Part shown: positions 1 through 10,518 of the stretch, in pieces
How the letters are laid out: each line of letters opens with the position of its first letter
How positions within the stretch are numbered: the first letter of the stretch is position 1
Program-made: the position numbers and the translations under genes
Source of the DNA: Diprion similis
Lineage: Eukaryota; Arthropoda; Insecta; Hymenoptera; Diprionidae
Assembly: GCF_021155765.1 (NCBI RefSeq)
Contig: NC_060114.1
Coordinates: forward strand, 2,046,001-2,110,000
Reading direction: 5' to 3'
Length of the DNA stretch: 64,000 bases
The notes under the pieces: model-generated
What the model saw: only the letters and a program-made list of their open reading frames with translations
What the model was told of the DNA's origin: nothing
The model's database searches: none

Positions 1-832
1 TGTGTGGTAAACCACGTTTTTGAAATTCAATCACGTAGATATGTGCTGCAACCTCGCCAAAAAAATTTTGTCTGACAATAACGTTTATTGAAAGATTTTC
101 TTTTATTTCTCACCAATTCGGATTAGATGTCATGGTTATAAAAAGATCCGGTTTTCTATATTTCCGCACGATAGCCATTGCATCTTGGCACGATTGCATC
201 ATGTTTCGAGGTCAACCAATAAACGATGACGGAAGAATGACAATTTTACCTACCCGTCCATTTAGAGTATTCGCCTTTTTTCTAAATGATCTATTAATCC
301 ATGATATGACTCAACTCTTAAGTCTTGCTAGTGACTTTTGTAGTTTTCTATTCTGTATTTTTCTATTTTCACACTATTTTTACTATCTACTAACCATTGT
401 TGAAAGAGCCGTCGACCTAATACTAAAATATCAAGTTCGTGATCGCGTATAGAGCCATTCGATACTCCAAACGTTGACTGAGGATATCTTGCGTACCATA
501 TGGATAAAATAATGGATATACCCAAGGTTCTACATTTGAATCCATGGTATTTACATGCTTTAATATTTTAATATTCTTGTTTCGAATCGTCACGAATGAT
601 TCAGGAATTTCACTGTTGGCAGTTGTAGAAAAAACGGCAGCAATTTCATTACGTCGCTGAAAGTTAAAACATCAACAATCCATTCCTGATTTTAAAGTAA
701 ACAGTAATTGCATTTCTGGCACAACTTCATGATTTTTTCCGATAACCGTTGCTTTTGTATTTTGTATTTCTTCGCTAATCATTTGATATGAATGTGCAAA
801 TATATTATTTTGTCGAATAATACGATCAACAA
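1..832 (-). pseudogene. Helitron Rep/helicase-type protein, fragment (downstream half)
   Basis: Reading the minus strand gives, across several frames, motifs typical of the Helitron-like N-terminal region: 'QDAMAIVRKYRKPDLFITM' near 155-215, 'FGEVAAHIYVIEFQKRGLP' near 5-65, and 'NIFAHSYQMISEEIQ' near 765-815. The frame changes repeatedly and stops interrupt it, so this is a dead copy. It continues off the left edge of the window, where the Rep HUH and helicase parts would lie. The reading resumes at 5,924 after the inserted Gypsy element. In an intact element this protein would nick and unwind DNA for rolling-circle transposition. The family call is strong from the motif order; the exact Helitron subgroup is not determined. 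Confidence 0.8.
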
Positions 833-881
833 TGTGGCAGGTAGGGAGCCCCCCTGCCTTTGCACTCTATGCGCGACCACA
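833..881 (-). repeat. 3' LTR of Gypsy-1, internally deleted
   Basis: Only 49 bp remain: the first 16 bp and the last 33 bp of the LTR seen complete at 5,728-5,923, joined directly. The lost 147 bp correspond to 5,744-5,890. Both outer ends (TG...CA) and the neighbouring target duplication are preserved, so this is an internal deletion rather than truncation. Confidence 0.85.
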
Positions 882-986
882 GTTCGGCCTATCTTGACAA
901 ATAAGTTTGTCCCAAACTCGTCAACGCGTTACTAATAATAGACATTGTCTTCTTTTTTTTTCTCATAAAATTAGCTTTGGATAATA

Positions 987-1234
987 TCACAAGTATCTTA
1001 TATTATAGAATAAAATAGTAACTTGAATCAACAAATAAACGTATCCTAACCAGGGACGCATGTTATTAGACTCCCAAGTACCGACGTAGGGTCTTTGCGT
1101 ATTTTGGAACCCTTTTCGGTCAGCCACGATATATCTATTATTTCTCAATGCTTTAGTAACTTCATAAGGCCCTTTGAAACGAGGTATCATTTTCTTTGAA
1201 ACCCCGGGTTTACTCTCGAAATTCTTAACCATAA
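987..1234 (-). pseudogene. Integrase C-terminal domain (Gypsy-1)
   Basis: The reading 'GDLVMVKNFESKPGVSKKMI' followed by 'PRFKGPYEVTKALRNNRYIV' is the SH3-like C-terminal fold seen at the end of many Gypsy integrases. It lies in a frame different from the core (shift near 1,235-1,300) and ends at 987. The 100 bp between it and the deleted LTR are AT-rich without recognised features, and no clear polypurine tract touches the LTR. Confidence 0.75.
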
Positions 1235-2331
1235 CTAAATCGCCCTCACGGTACAGATGAGGTGGCCTACGTTTCTTATCATAGGCTTCTTTTTGTTTAC
1301 TCTACGCTTGAACAATTTTATCGGCTGCCTGTGATGAACCTCTTGTAAACGTTCGACAGAGTATGGTGCTTCGTTATGCAGGATATCTTTTAATGGGTCT
1401 TCTTTGGGACCACGCTGGTCGAGCCCAAATAGTAACTGGCTGGGTGTTTTCCCAGTAGAGCGATTAAAACTATTGCTCATGGCGAACTCAACTTCGTCTA
1501 GCAGCATATACCAGGATTTCGCACCTGCATCGTTGGTTATCTTCGCGAGCATTGCTGCAAGATCACGGTTTATGCGTTCCACTTGCCCGTTTGCGTCCGG
1601 CGATCCGGTAGAAATCTTAGCAACGTACATGATTTTGTGCTCTTTAAGAAAGGTATCGAATTCGGAGGAGGTAAACGCGGTTCCACGGTCGGAAACAATC
1701 ATTCGTGGTTGACTGTAATTCCTGAAACACTGTTTTAAGCAGGCAATAGCCTCTTTGGAACCAGTTGTCTTCGTAGTGTACAGACGAATAAATTTCGAGA
1801 ATGCGTCAATAATTAGAAAAATGTACTTTTTAGCGGTTACCCGGTGGTCTACGGGTCCGAAGTGGTCTATGTGTAGCGTTTGAAAGGGTTTGTTACCCTT
1901 GGGAATGGGATTTCAATACCCTTCCGATTTTCCTACCGGCGGAGAAAAAGATATGCATCTCAGACAATGACGGATATGATCTCTACACTTGTCTCTGAGC
2001 CGTGGGATCCAGTAAGTGCGCCCGATTATCTCTACCATCTTACCGGTTCCGATATGTCCCATCTCATTGTGATAATGGAATAAAATGTGACTCTCCATTT
2101 GTTCGGGAACGATGAACAGACTATTGCCTCCGTGCTTTCTATACACTAAACCGTCGCGCCTTTCGAATTTAGGATCTTCCGTATTTTCCAATCTTTCTAT
2201 GATCTCACGGATTCTTGGATCTCTGTTTTGAGAAATGGTAAGGTTCCAGTCAAAAGGATTATCTTCTACGACTAAAATTCCGAACGACCGACTGAGAGCT
2301 TCGACATGCCCCATTCGCGAGCTCGGTCGGT
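1235..2331 (-). pseudogene. Integrase, zinc finger and catalytic core (Gypsy-1)
   Basis: The H2C2 finger is readable near 1,945-2,075 ('HYHNEMGHIGTGKMV', 'HIRHCLRC'). The DDE core is readable as 'HIDHFGPV' (~1,860), 'IVSDRGTAF' (~1,690) and 'NGQVERINRDL' (~1,575). A TGA at 1,913-1,915 interrupts the frame between finger and core, and the end of the segment runs into a wrong frame near 1,300. The motif spacing fits the usual D-D-35-E arrangement of Ty3/Gypsy integrases. Confidence 0.87.
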
Positions 2332-3243
2332 GTACGATTTTAAACTGAAAATTTTGTAGTTCAAGGCTCCATCGCGCGATTCGTGCGTGATGTCGCGTTT
2401 GTCTAGTGTCTGAGTTACCGCTCTACAGTCTGATACTACGGTGAATGATATTCCAAGTAAGTAAATGCGAAACCGGCGAAGCGCGTAAATGATCGCTAGC
2501 GTTTCTAGCTCGAAACTATGATATCGGGATTTCGCCTCTGTAGTACGCCGACTAAAATAAAAAACAGGGTGCATTCTTTGATCCGGTTGAAGCTGTAAGA
2601 GTACTGCTCCGAATCCAAGCGCACTAGCATCGCTATGCACCTCGGTTATCGCTTGCGGGTCGTATATCGCTAGAATAGGTGCCTCAATGAGCTTTTGCTT
2701 GAGTGACTCGAATGCATTCATCTCCCGCTCGCCGGAAGTGAACGTCGCATCTTTTTTGATCAAATTAAACAGGGGTTTTGCTATAATGGAAAATCCCTCA
2801 ATGTATCTTCGGAACCACGACGCAAGACCAAGAAAACTTTGAACCCCTTTAGCCGACATTGGTATTGGGTAATTCACTACTGCGGATATACCGCTTTTGG
2901 TTGGACTAATTCCCTCCGAGGTTATATTATACCCTAAGTGCTCGATTTCGGTACAGAGAAATGAGCATTTATCCAAACGTAGTTCTATCTTATTCGCTAC
3001 CAGGGTGTCCAACACTCTTTCTACTACCAGTAGCTGCTTTTGACCGTCCAAGGTTTCGGTAGCTATCAAAATATCGTCCATATAAACGATAACTTTTCCG
3101 GACTTGATCAACTCAATTAATACTGTATTTATAAATCTTTGGAAACATTGGGGACCAATTTTCAACCCAAAGGGCATGCGTAAAAACTCATATTGTCCCA
3201 TAGGTGTTATGAATGAAGTGTACTTTACTGACTCTGGGGACAT
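2272..3243 (-). pseudogene. Reverse transcriptase and RNase H (Gypsy-1)
   Basis: 323 codons continuing the RT of the upstream segment in the same frame. Visible motifs are 'YEFLRMPFGLKIGPQCFQ', the catalytic 'VIVYMDDILIAT', 'FLGLASWFRRYIEGFS' and the RNase H part ('EVHSDASALGFGAVLLQ', 'YHSFELETLAIIYALRRF'). A one-base shift near 2,385 takes the reading out of frame. The conserved linker to integrase (HRPSSRMGHVEALSR) then reads from the neighbouring frame. This copy could not make active enzyme. Confidence 0.9.
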
Positions 3244-3264
3244 AGGTATATAAGAGAACCCATT

Positions 3265-4815
3265 CTACAGATCTAGCCGGCTAAAGTATTTTTTACCCCT
3301 TAATTGGTCCAACTGATCATCAATTAGTGGTAAAGGATAATTGTCCCTAGCCATGATTTTGTTTAACGCCCTGAAATCTATACACATTCGGATTTCACCG
3401 TTTTTCTTTCTAGTCAATACGATCGGAGAGGCGTATTCGGAACTACTCTCGCGTATTATATTATCCTTGATTAACTTATCCAGTATCTCGCCTATCTTTC
3501 TCTTATCCGCGTAAGCAAGTCTTCGCGGTCCGAACTGAACAGGCTGCTCATCTTTTAGAGTTATTCGTGCCTCTACGTTGACTTTGGGAATACTGGGACG
3601 TTCCGGTTGTTCATAATGTTCAATAAAAATCTGTCTAATTCGGTCACCGTATGCCGGCCGAATATCAGAGTTAACGTAAATTTTCTTAACCGTATGCTTA
3701 ATGTCCTCCTCGATTTGCATTATTTCCGAGACCGCGGTATCGTATTTTAGACTCTTCGTGAGACCATACCCAAATTGCCGAAGTGTGTCCCTGCCTAATA
3801 GCACCGGAGTAACCATTGTGTGATCGTCGACGACACCCATATTCACAGTTTCAGTCTCCCCATCTAATGTAACTAGTGCTGATACCACCCCTTTTACTTG
3901 CAACTCTGATTTGTTTATGCCGTGATATTTTTTCCATTCCCGTCCCGGGGGATCTAGAGATTTGCTACTTACGTATCGTTCTTTTATCAGGCTAACCAGA
4001 CACCCGGTATCTAATCTAGATACTACGGAGAAAGGCTGAATTTCTTCGATTTTAAAGTCAGTTATTTTCTGAAACTCATCTCTAACTTCTGTCCGTAAGT
4101 CTATGAAGCCTATTTCCTCTTCTTCGCTATCCCCGTCGCGTTCCTCGGTACAGTCATCGTCTGGTTCAGGGTCCGCCTTCCCGTCTGCTTGTTGCTCCGC
4201 TTCGTGGTAAACGCAACCGGCTTGGCGATCGCTCCGAAGGGTCTTTTGTTGAGCTTTGGGGTCTCGGTACTCCTTTCTTGGTTGTTTGCAATCCTTCGAA
4301 AAGTGCCCATTCATGTTACAGTTGTAACATTTGACTGTACCTCTATTTGTGGTTTTGGGACCCTCGGCTGTGATTTTGCTTATTGTCGATGACGTAGTTT
4401 GACTTTGTGATTCGTTTCGAGGTCTGTATTTGGTGTCATTGGGGGTAGTTTTTGGTACACTCAGTTGAATTTTCTTGAAGGCTTTAAGAAGGTCCTGGAT
4501 TGACGAGAAAGCTTGCATTCGTGCTTGATTTTTCAAGTGATCTGAAGGGATGCCATCGATGACATAATCGACGATTTCTTCCTCCGAGATGGGTACCTCA
4601 TTTCCGAGAATAATTTTATTGTGACAGTAGTCGCTAAATGACTCTGCGCGTTGCCACATCCTCGCCTCGAATCTTTTTCTTAACTCGACTCGACTGGGCC
4701 GCTGGTCGAACATCGCTTCCATCTGTCTGAGCAATTCTTCCACATCCATGATAAAATGTTCCGCCTTCGAGTGATACCAGTTGAACGCCTTACCACGCAA
4801 CTTCGAGCCGATCAT
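3265..4815 (-). pseudogene. Gag C-terminal part, zinc knuckle, protease and RT start (Gypsy-1)
   Basis: 516 codons. The first ~130 residues are retrotransposon Gag ('LRGKAFNWYHSKAEHF', 'RMWQRAESFSDYCHNKIIL'). A CCHC knuckle follows (CYNCNMNGHFSKDC, residue ~165), then an acidic linker, then the aspartic protease active site 'SRLDTGC'. The N-terminal part of RT follows ('MCIDFRALNKIMARDNYPLP', 'KKYFSRLDL'). It stops at TAG (3,265-3,267) immediately after SRLDL, in the same frame as the downstream RT, so this is a nonsense change inside the RT palm and not a domain end. Confidence 0.9.
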
Positions 4816-4831
4816 GATTTTGGTCGTCTTG

Positions 4832-5365
4832 TCATCCTATTCTATTTTTAAGCAAGTTCACCTGTGCTTTCCACCTTGCGAAATTCTCGCCTGACCCGTT
4901 GTATTCGGTTAGCAGCTCGCTTACACTTTTGACGCTAACCGATGATCGGGAGGACGTTGCTGTACTGGTTGATTGCGGTGATGATCGTAACAACGCAATT
5001 TCTCTTCTCAATAGCTCGTTTTCCTGACGCAACAGATCTTGTTTCCGTTGTTGAGCTTTCGCTTCCCGTAGCCACACAGCTGTTTCCCGTTGCTGCAACG
5101 CTTGCTCCTGCGGTGACTGCCCACCCCCGTTAGGTCGTTGTACGCCATCCTCTTGTTGTTGTTCACCTGCAGGGGTATCTGTTGGATCTTGGGGATAACC
5201 TTGCTCATCTCTAGGCTGATCGCTCAGATATTGGTCCATCCATTGACCAGATGGATCAGCTGCTTCCATGCGCAAGATAAGCTCCGCCTTGCGCCCCACG
5301 GTGGGCAATCCGTGTTGCTTCAAAACCGCCTGCAGTTGAGGAACCGTCAGATCCTGCGGGTTCAT
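4832..5365 (-). pseudogene. Gag, N-terminal part, with SAP-like motif (Gypsy-1)
   Basis: A 177-codon segment starting MNPQDLTVPQLQAVLKQHGL. Residues 4-35 have the helix-linker-helix pattern of a SAP DNA-binding motif ('LTVPQLQAVLKQHGLPTVGR'). Then come a Gln/Glu-rich stretch, a charged coiled-coil-like region (residues ~85-125) and 'YNGSGENFARWKAQV', typical of the start of Ty3/Gypsy Gag. It ends at a stop at 4,832 in the wrong frame for the rest of Gag, which resumes at 4,815, so an indel lies near 4,820-4,850. A SAP-like start on Gag is unusual and would suggest nucleic-acid or chromatin tethering, but that is inference. Confidence 0.75.
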
Positions 5366-5711
5366 CTTTCGCCCGCCGCCCGTGCATGCTCGTTACTCCA
5401 GAGCGTCTTTCTTAACGATCGCGCAAATTTTCTTTATCTTGAGATCTGGTCGAGTCGTGGCGTTATGGTTTATTCACCACGCGTACACACACATAGCTTC
5501 ACTTTTCTTTGTCTTTTCGGCACACAGCTCAGATTTTAACGTTTTTCCTTTTCGGCACACAGCTCACTTTTCTTTGGTTTTTTTTCCCTTTCGGCACGCA
5601 GCTTGGATTTTCCCTCGAGGCACGAAGCGTTACGACGCGGACTCGCGGCACTTAGCTCTACGAACTTGTGGTTTACTGACCGTTTTTTTTAGCTATCCCT
5701 GCCCGTAGGAG

Positions 5712-5724
5712 ATCCCACTTCTGA
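5712..5724 (-). other. Primer-binding site candidate, tRNA-Leu type
   Basis: Just inside the 5' LTR, 3 bases from its end, the minus strand reads TCAGAAGTGGGAT. This matches the complement of the T-arm/acceptor end of animal tRNA-Leu as I remember it, without the terminal CCA. A primer site offset from the tRNA 3' end is known in some insect Gypsy elements. The tRNA identity rests on memory of the family, not on a search. Confidence 0.5.
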
Positions 5725-5727
5725 TTT

Positions 5728-5923
5728 TGTGGCAGGTAGGGAGCAGAATAAAGAGTCGTTTGTTTTTTCGTATAACGTTATTTTATTACACCCTCGGTCT
5801 GGGCATACGGATGCACGAAGCTGTCCGTCATACTGACGTTCAGTCCCTCGTGTCAGGGTAGCCACCGTTACATTTAACCCATACGGTTGGCCCCCCTGCT
5901 TTTGCACTCTATGCGCGACCACA
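5728..5923 (-). repeat. 5' LTR of Gypsy-1, full length (196 bp)
   Basis: A 196-bp direct repeat partner of 833-881, starting TGTGGCAGGTAGGGAG and ending CGCGACCACA. It is the 5' LTR with respect to the minus-strand coding direction. The ACAA target duplication follows at 5,924. Confidence 0.88.
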
Positions 5924-6640
5924 ACAATATGTAATAATTCATAATCAAATGTGGAATTTGTACCCAGTCGATGTTCCGTTGCTTCATTCGCATCTACGAT
6001 AAAAAGTTAGAATAGTTAAGTTATAACTTGGCCTTTCGTTCACTTCAGGATACAGTGCTGTACTTATTTGATAATAAATCTGACCATGAATTTTGAAGCA
6101 ATATGGCCCAGGACGTCGTCCACCAAAATTCACCAAGTTGGCATTGAATGATGCAAAAGACACCACACTATTATACGATCGACTTTTATCAAAAAACAGC
6201 CTTGTTAAAGAACAAGCCAGAAATAAAGAGAGCAACTCGTCAGGTGGGTTTGGTGAATTTTCAAGTATTACGTTTCCGTGAGAACAACAATCGTTAAATT
6301 ACACCTTATGAGAGACTTTTTCCGCAGCAAAATGTTGCGCTTTGCATACACTCCACAGTAAATTCATCGGCCCAACGTAATATTCATCAATATCACGTGT
6401 TGAACTCGCATCTGAAGAACTGTTATCAGTCGTAGAAGTATTATACCTCTTACTGTTTGCACGAAATTGTCGACAGTTAACTGCATTTATTCTAACGTCG
6501 GAGACACTTTTCGACTTTGATCCTAATTTTATTCCAGCACTCTCGCTAAAATTTATTTCTATAGGTTTTCTATGAATAGTCAAGCTCTGTTGAATTATAG
6601 TTAAAGCCTGATTATTGTCAAGCTCTGACATATTTTCCTA
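5924..6640 (-). pseudogene. Helitron Rep/helicase-type protein, fragment (upstream half)
   Basis: Minus-strand motifs are 'PMNLLWSVCKAQHFAAEK' near 6,310-6,370, followed in another frame by 'FFDKSRSYNSVVSFASFNAN' and 'RPGPYCFKIHGQIYYQ' near 6,060-6,200. This series (a Cys-His motif, then a 'RSYN..F..ASFGA' block and 'G..Y..HGQIYH') is characteristic of Helitron-like N-terminal domains of insect Helitrons. It ends at the Gypsy-1 insertion and resumes at 832. Frame changes show it is dead. Confidence 0.82.
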
Positions 6641-6859
6641 ACTCAATTTTATTTCAGCACTCTTACTGAAAATTGTTTGTCTTTGTTTTCTACAAAAAGT
6701 CGAAGTCTATTTATGGTCGAGTTCCAACATATTTTCGTTTGGTCGAATCGAATTGAAATCATTCGAATTCTGTCCGAAATATCGACTTTCAATTCTATTA
6801 GTATTGATATTCACCGTAATCGGTATTAAGTCATATTGATTACCAGCTCTGTCTGTTAT

Positions 6860-7222
6860 TTATGGAATACTGTCAAGAAGCAGTGACCATAATGATTCGA
6901 TTGAACGAAAAATTACAGTGCAAGCTGCCCCATTTTCAGTTACTCTGCCTCTCGAATGAGCATCAAATACCCGAAACTCGTCATGGTACTTACCAAATGA
7001 TACCGAGATTCCGTTACACGTTAGGATGCCAGAATCCGATTCACTGAACAAACGAAACAACGCATTCCTTAAATTTGGCATACCGACATTGCGATTTTCG
7101 TCGAATAAATGACCGAAAATCACAACGCCGAATGTTAGAAAACAATCTACCGAAAGAATTTTTATTTTTCTACTCAATTCTAAAACTGATAAGTAAGAAG
7201 CATAATTTTCTTTTTCGTGCAC
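6860..7222 (-). pseudogene. Helitron-linked cysteine-protease-like domain fragment
   Basis: 120 codons. The segment 'SGILTCNGISVSFGKYHDEF' followed by 'RVFDAHSRGRVTENGAAC' and 'IFRSIESLWSLL' resembles the tegument-protease-like (C76-type) domain often found upstream of the Rep domain in insect Helitrons: a VFDSHSR-type motif with a following hydrophobic block. It lies directly upstream of the Rep fragments on the same strand. The lead-in continues, broken, to about 7,700. The assignment rests on the FDAHSR block and on position, so it is moderate. Confidence 0.55.
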
Positions 7223-7699
7223 TTCTCGCTCAGTTATGCTATCAATATAATATTGATTTCCATCATTTAATACAGTATCAACAGTGTCTGATGTTCACGA
7301 GGTAACAGGATTCAAAATAGACATGGGTATATATTGATAATGCAGCATTAGCTGTACATTGCTTTTCTCTACTGAAGTGCGAAAATCTCACATCTCCTTG
7401 GTGAAATGAACCATGGAGATTATGGAGATTATTATGAATTGTTTAGAATCAACGTCTACGCTAGTTTCATTTATATCAAAAATCATTCTTTTTTTTCGCA
7501 TATTAAATTTACAGTTTCATCACGACTTTTTTTTTGATAATCCTGGACCTTTTCAGCATGCAAACGTTTCTTCTCAGCTAAATTATCAGATTCAAATTCT
7601 AATTTTCTGCGACCCATTGCCAATCAATCAATACAATAATAGTCTCTATGAACTTCAAAAAATAAATTTATACTTATCTGTCTATAAACGTCAACTTCT

Positions 7700-9540
7700 G
7701 TGTTGACTGATTCGTTTCGTCGTACAGTCCGATCATGCAAATAGCGTATGCACTGAATTTCTGTCTACGAACCAAAAATATTGTTATGTAACATGTACAA
7801 TATAATCAATATAATATACATTAACGATAATATAATGCACTCACCTAAACGTAACCCTCGATCGCCAATGAAATCGAAACGTCATATAAATCCATTTGAC
7901 AAAGATATAAATCGATTTGACACTGAAGTCTAAATTAGTTCTGCGTTGAATTTACAATTAGTTCTGTTGTATCCGGTATCTGAAGTGATTGTCTCTTGCA
8001 TCAGTCTGGTTTGAAAATGATCTTCAATAGTGAGAGTTTTCGAAAGGACTCCTGATTGATCTTTAGATAAATCGGTGCAGTGCTGACAATATAGTTGCAA
8101 GAATGCTTTTCTCAGTTCTGAGAATGATACTTTGTGAACTGATCATATTTTCTTCTCTCACGTTCCTTGCATTCGGGCAGTGAGGTTTATGAACCTAAGT
8201 TCTGCGAATTTCGATTATAGACCTTGCGATCTATGCGTAGGTTGAAATTGAAGATATAAAGTTAAGAAATGAAAATTGTATAAATATAGTGCATAGCGTT
8301 ACACGAAAGTAAGCTTGGTTGCGAAATAGCAAATGGTATGTTGTATACAGGTTATTGGTGCAAGACCATTGCACACTGAGCTATGGTATAAGCATGCGAT
8401 GCTCTCTTATGGTAATTGCACGTCAGTAATTTACGGTAGAGAGAGGGTATTACCGTAAATATCGTCTGGGACGTAACACATCAGGAAATTGCGTAGTTTT
8501 CGTAGAGATATTTTCATAGACCATGTTATGTGTCAGTTACGGATTATTAAATGGGTTCCTTCCCTCTAAGGAACTACACGTGAAGGCCTTGAATAAGATA
8601 TTGAATAATGGTTCCTCGTTGGTCGAAAGATGGTTTACTTGAGAAAATGGTGAATGCACTTCGATGTAAAGTAGAGTAATGTGTGATGTAATGTGTGTTT
8701 GCAGAGAGTAGGTTTTTGAGTCGATAAACTAGGCAAAGCGGGAGATGTACAGAGGAGGTCTGAGAGAAATAGGGGTTGACATAGCTGAATAGGTACTTTT
8801 CAGCTGTGTGCAAGCCGAAAGAGACGTGAAAGATAGAGGACCAAGACGAGAAGTATGGGGTTACAGTTGAGATAAAAGTGGTATTTCGGGACTCTGCCAG
8901 ACGTAACAACCATAATAATTTTTATGTAGATTTTCGTAGAGTTGCGTACGTTTCTACAATAGTTTTTCGAAAGTATACACCGTCAGAAGGAATAGTTTTT
9001 CGTTAACTATCGCTATGATAAACAACCGTATGTTTGTACTTATAAAAAGTATTTGACAGGTCTCGTTCTGGAAACCACCAACGTTTATGGTAACCAACTA
9101 GTGAAAAGTGTCACAGCATAAACACACGTCCGCTGGAGCATATAGCCCCGAACCCCTGCAATCAAAGAAACCAGGGAAATTTCGTGTCAATCATCCCTGA
9201 AGGGTGTCTGAGTGACTAAAACTAGTGCTGTACGATCTACTCGGTCCAAACAATTACTTGGCTAATTAGCAGAAAGTTAAGCTGGGCAAAAATAGCTAAT
9301 CAGCTCATTTTAATCGGCCAAACCTGAAAATGCAAAAAATCAACAAGCAAATTAATTTTTCACCTTTTGGATCCGAATTTCCAACTAAAATATCACATGA
9401 ATAGACGTTTGTTACTCACAATTAGAGAAGTTTTTGAGAGAATCCAATTTTAATATTATTGAATAATATACTGACTACAGTTGGGAGATGTTTGTTGTTA
9501 ATCAGAGGGTAACCGGGTGCTCAGTTGTGTTGGATCACTA
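7700..9540. other. No recognisable gene; AT-rich, with a short LTR-like segment
   Basis: No long open frame or protein motif on either strand. The one structured item is 8,395-8,483 (ATGCTCTCTTATGGTAATTG ... GGGACGTAACA). It is similar to the last ~90 bp of the solo LTR that ends at 61,394, so it is probably the 3' end of a decayed relative. Confidence 0.5.
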
Positions 9541-9549
9541 AGTCTGGGC

Positions 9550-10470
9550 ACGCTACGGCGCCCTAGTGTGTAGAAAACGACGTGTCTGTCTGAATTAATC
9601 AGCGTGGCTTCTATTTTGGGTGATGGCCCTCGAAATAGGGCCTTTGTATGAGCCATGCCTGGTGCTTTGTCTCAAAGTTCTGCAAAGCAGGTCTGTCCTC
9701 TGTCTGTTCCTTAGATAGACTTCTTATGTGCCCCGGAAATATGTCAGTGAGGCAGCCTTCTGACTAGGTTGTATGCCAGCTCGTTACTCCGGATGCTACT
9801 GTGTCCTGGCAGGCATAGGAGGTTGACAAGGTTGTCCTGTGCCAGCTGCGATAGTAAAGTGACACAGTCCCATGCCAGCACTGACCTTATGACATGCGTC
9901 TAGGGATCTAAATGCAGCCCGACTGTCACTACAGATGTATATGTATGTGCATGCCTCTGTAGCCCTTACTCAGGATATGCCTGGCACAGGCTAGCAGGGA
10001 TTACATTTCGGTCGCATTTCGTATCAGCCCTTTCCCGTTTTCGGATAAAGACTACTCTGACCTCTCTCCAGTTAACGGGTGTTTAGCGTAGCGCTAGGCA
10101 CGACCTAAAAATTGTGCTCAGCTTCGTAATCAGGGCTACCCCACCCTTTTGAAGAAGGGCCAGGAACATGCCGTCCACCTCCGGGTTTTTAAAGCTGTCG
10201 AAGCTGTCGATAGCCCACCTGACCCTGTCTGTCCTGACGATCTCCCCTGCCGATTTCCAGTTCCTTGGTCCATGCAGGGCCGGACCAACCTGTGAAGGCG
10301 GTTTCTGAGCTGTTGGCCTAGAGCCTGTGAAGTGGACCTCTAACATGTGGGACTGTGATGTATTGCGGTTCGAATGCCAGACATAGGACGGCGCATCTAT
10401 ATGCACACAAACACTTACAAAATATATACTGTTAGAAAACGCAATCTCTCTTATAAAAACCAAGTTTTAA
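9550..10470 (-). pseudogene. Non-LTR retrotransposon fragment (RT + RNase H), R1/Jockey-like
   Basis: On the minus strand 10,200-10,090 reads 'KNPEVDGMFLALLQKGG', and across the stop at 10,083 'TPVNWREVRVVFIRKRERAD'. This is the N-terminal RT block of non-LTR elements ('PG.DG..p.ll......P..W....vv.IPK'). Further on, near 9,790-9,850, 'VNLLCLPGHSSIRSNELA' is the HSG-type RNase H block. The RT palm with its catalytic YADD is missing, so the copy is internally deleted as well as full of stops. Confidence 0.7.
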
Positions 10471-10518
10471 TAAACCTTTTCTTTTGATCAAACAGTGCTC
10501 ATCGTTATTAGACCCCAC

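Larger units (their letters stand above)
833..5923 (-). mobile_element. Ty3/Gypsy LTR retrotransposon, degenerate, inserted in a Helitron remnant
   Basis: A 5.1-kb element bounded by related LTR sequences that begin TGTGGCAGG and end GCGACCACA on the plus strand. ACAA is duplicated on both sides (829-832 and 5,924-5,927). Coding order on the minus strand is gag, zinc knuckle, protease, reverse transcriptase, RNase H, integrase, the Ty3/Gypsy order. At least three frame changes and two in-frame stops break the coding region. The left LTR has lost its middle. Helitron protein motifs read straight across the site if one ACAA is removed, confirming the insertion. Confidence 0.93.

Noticed and set aside
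132..452. Plus-strand 106-codon open frame
   Set aside because: It overlaps the minus-strand Helitron motifs and shows no domain; a chance frame.
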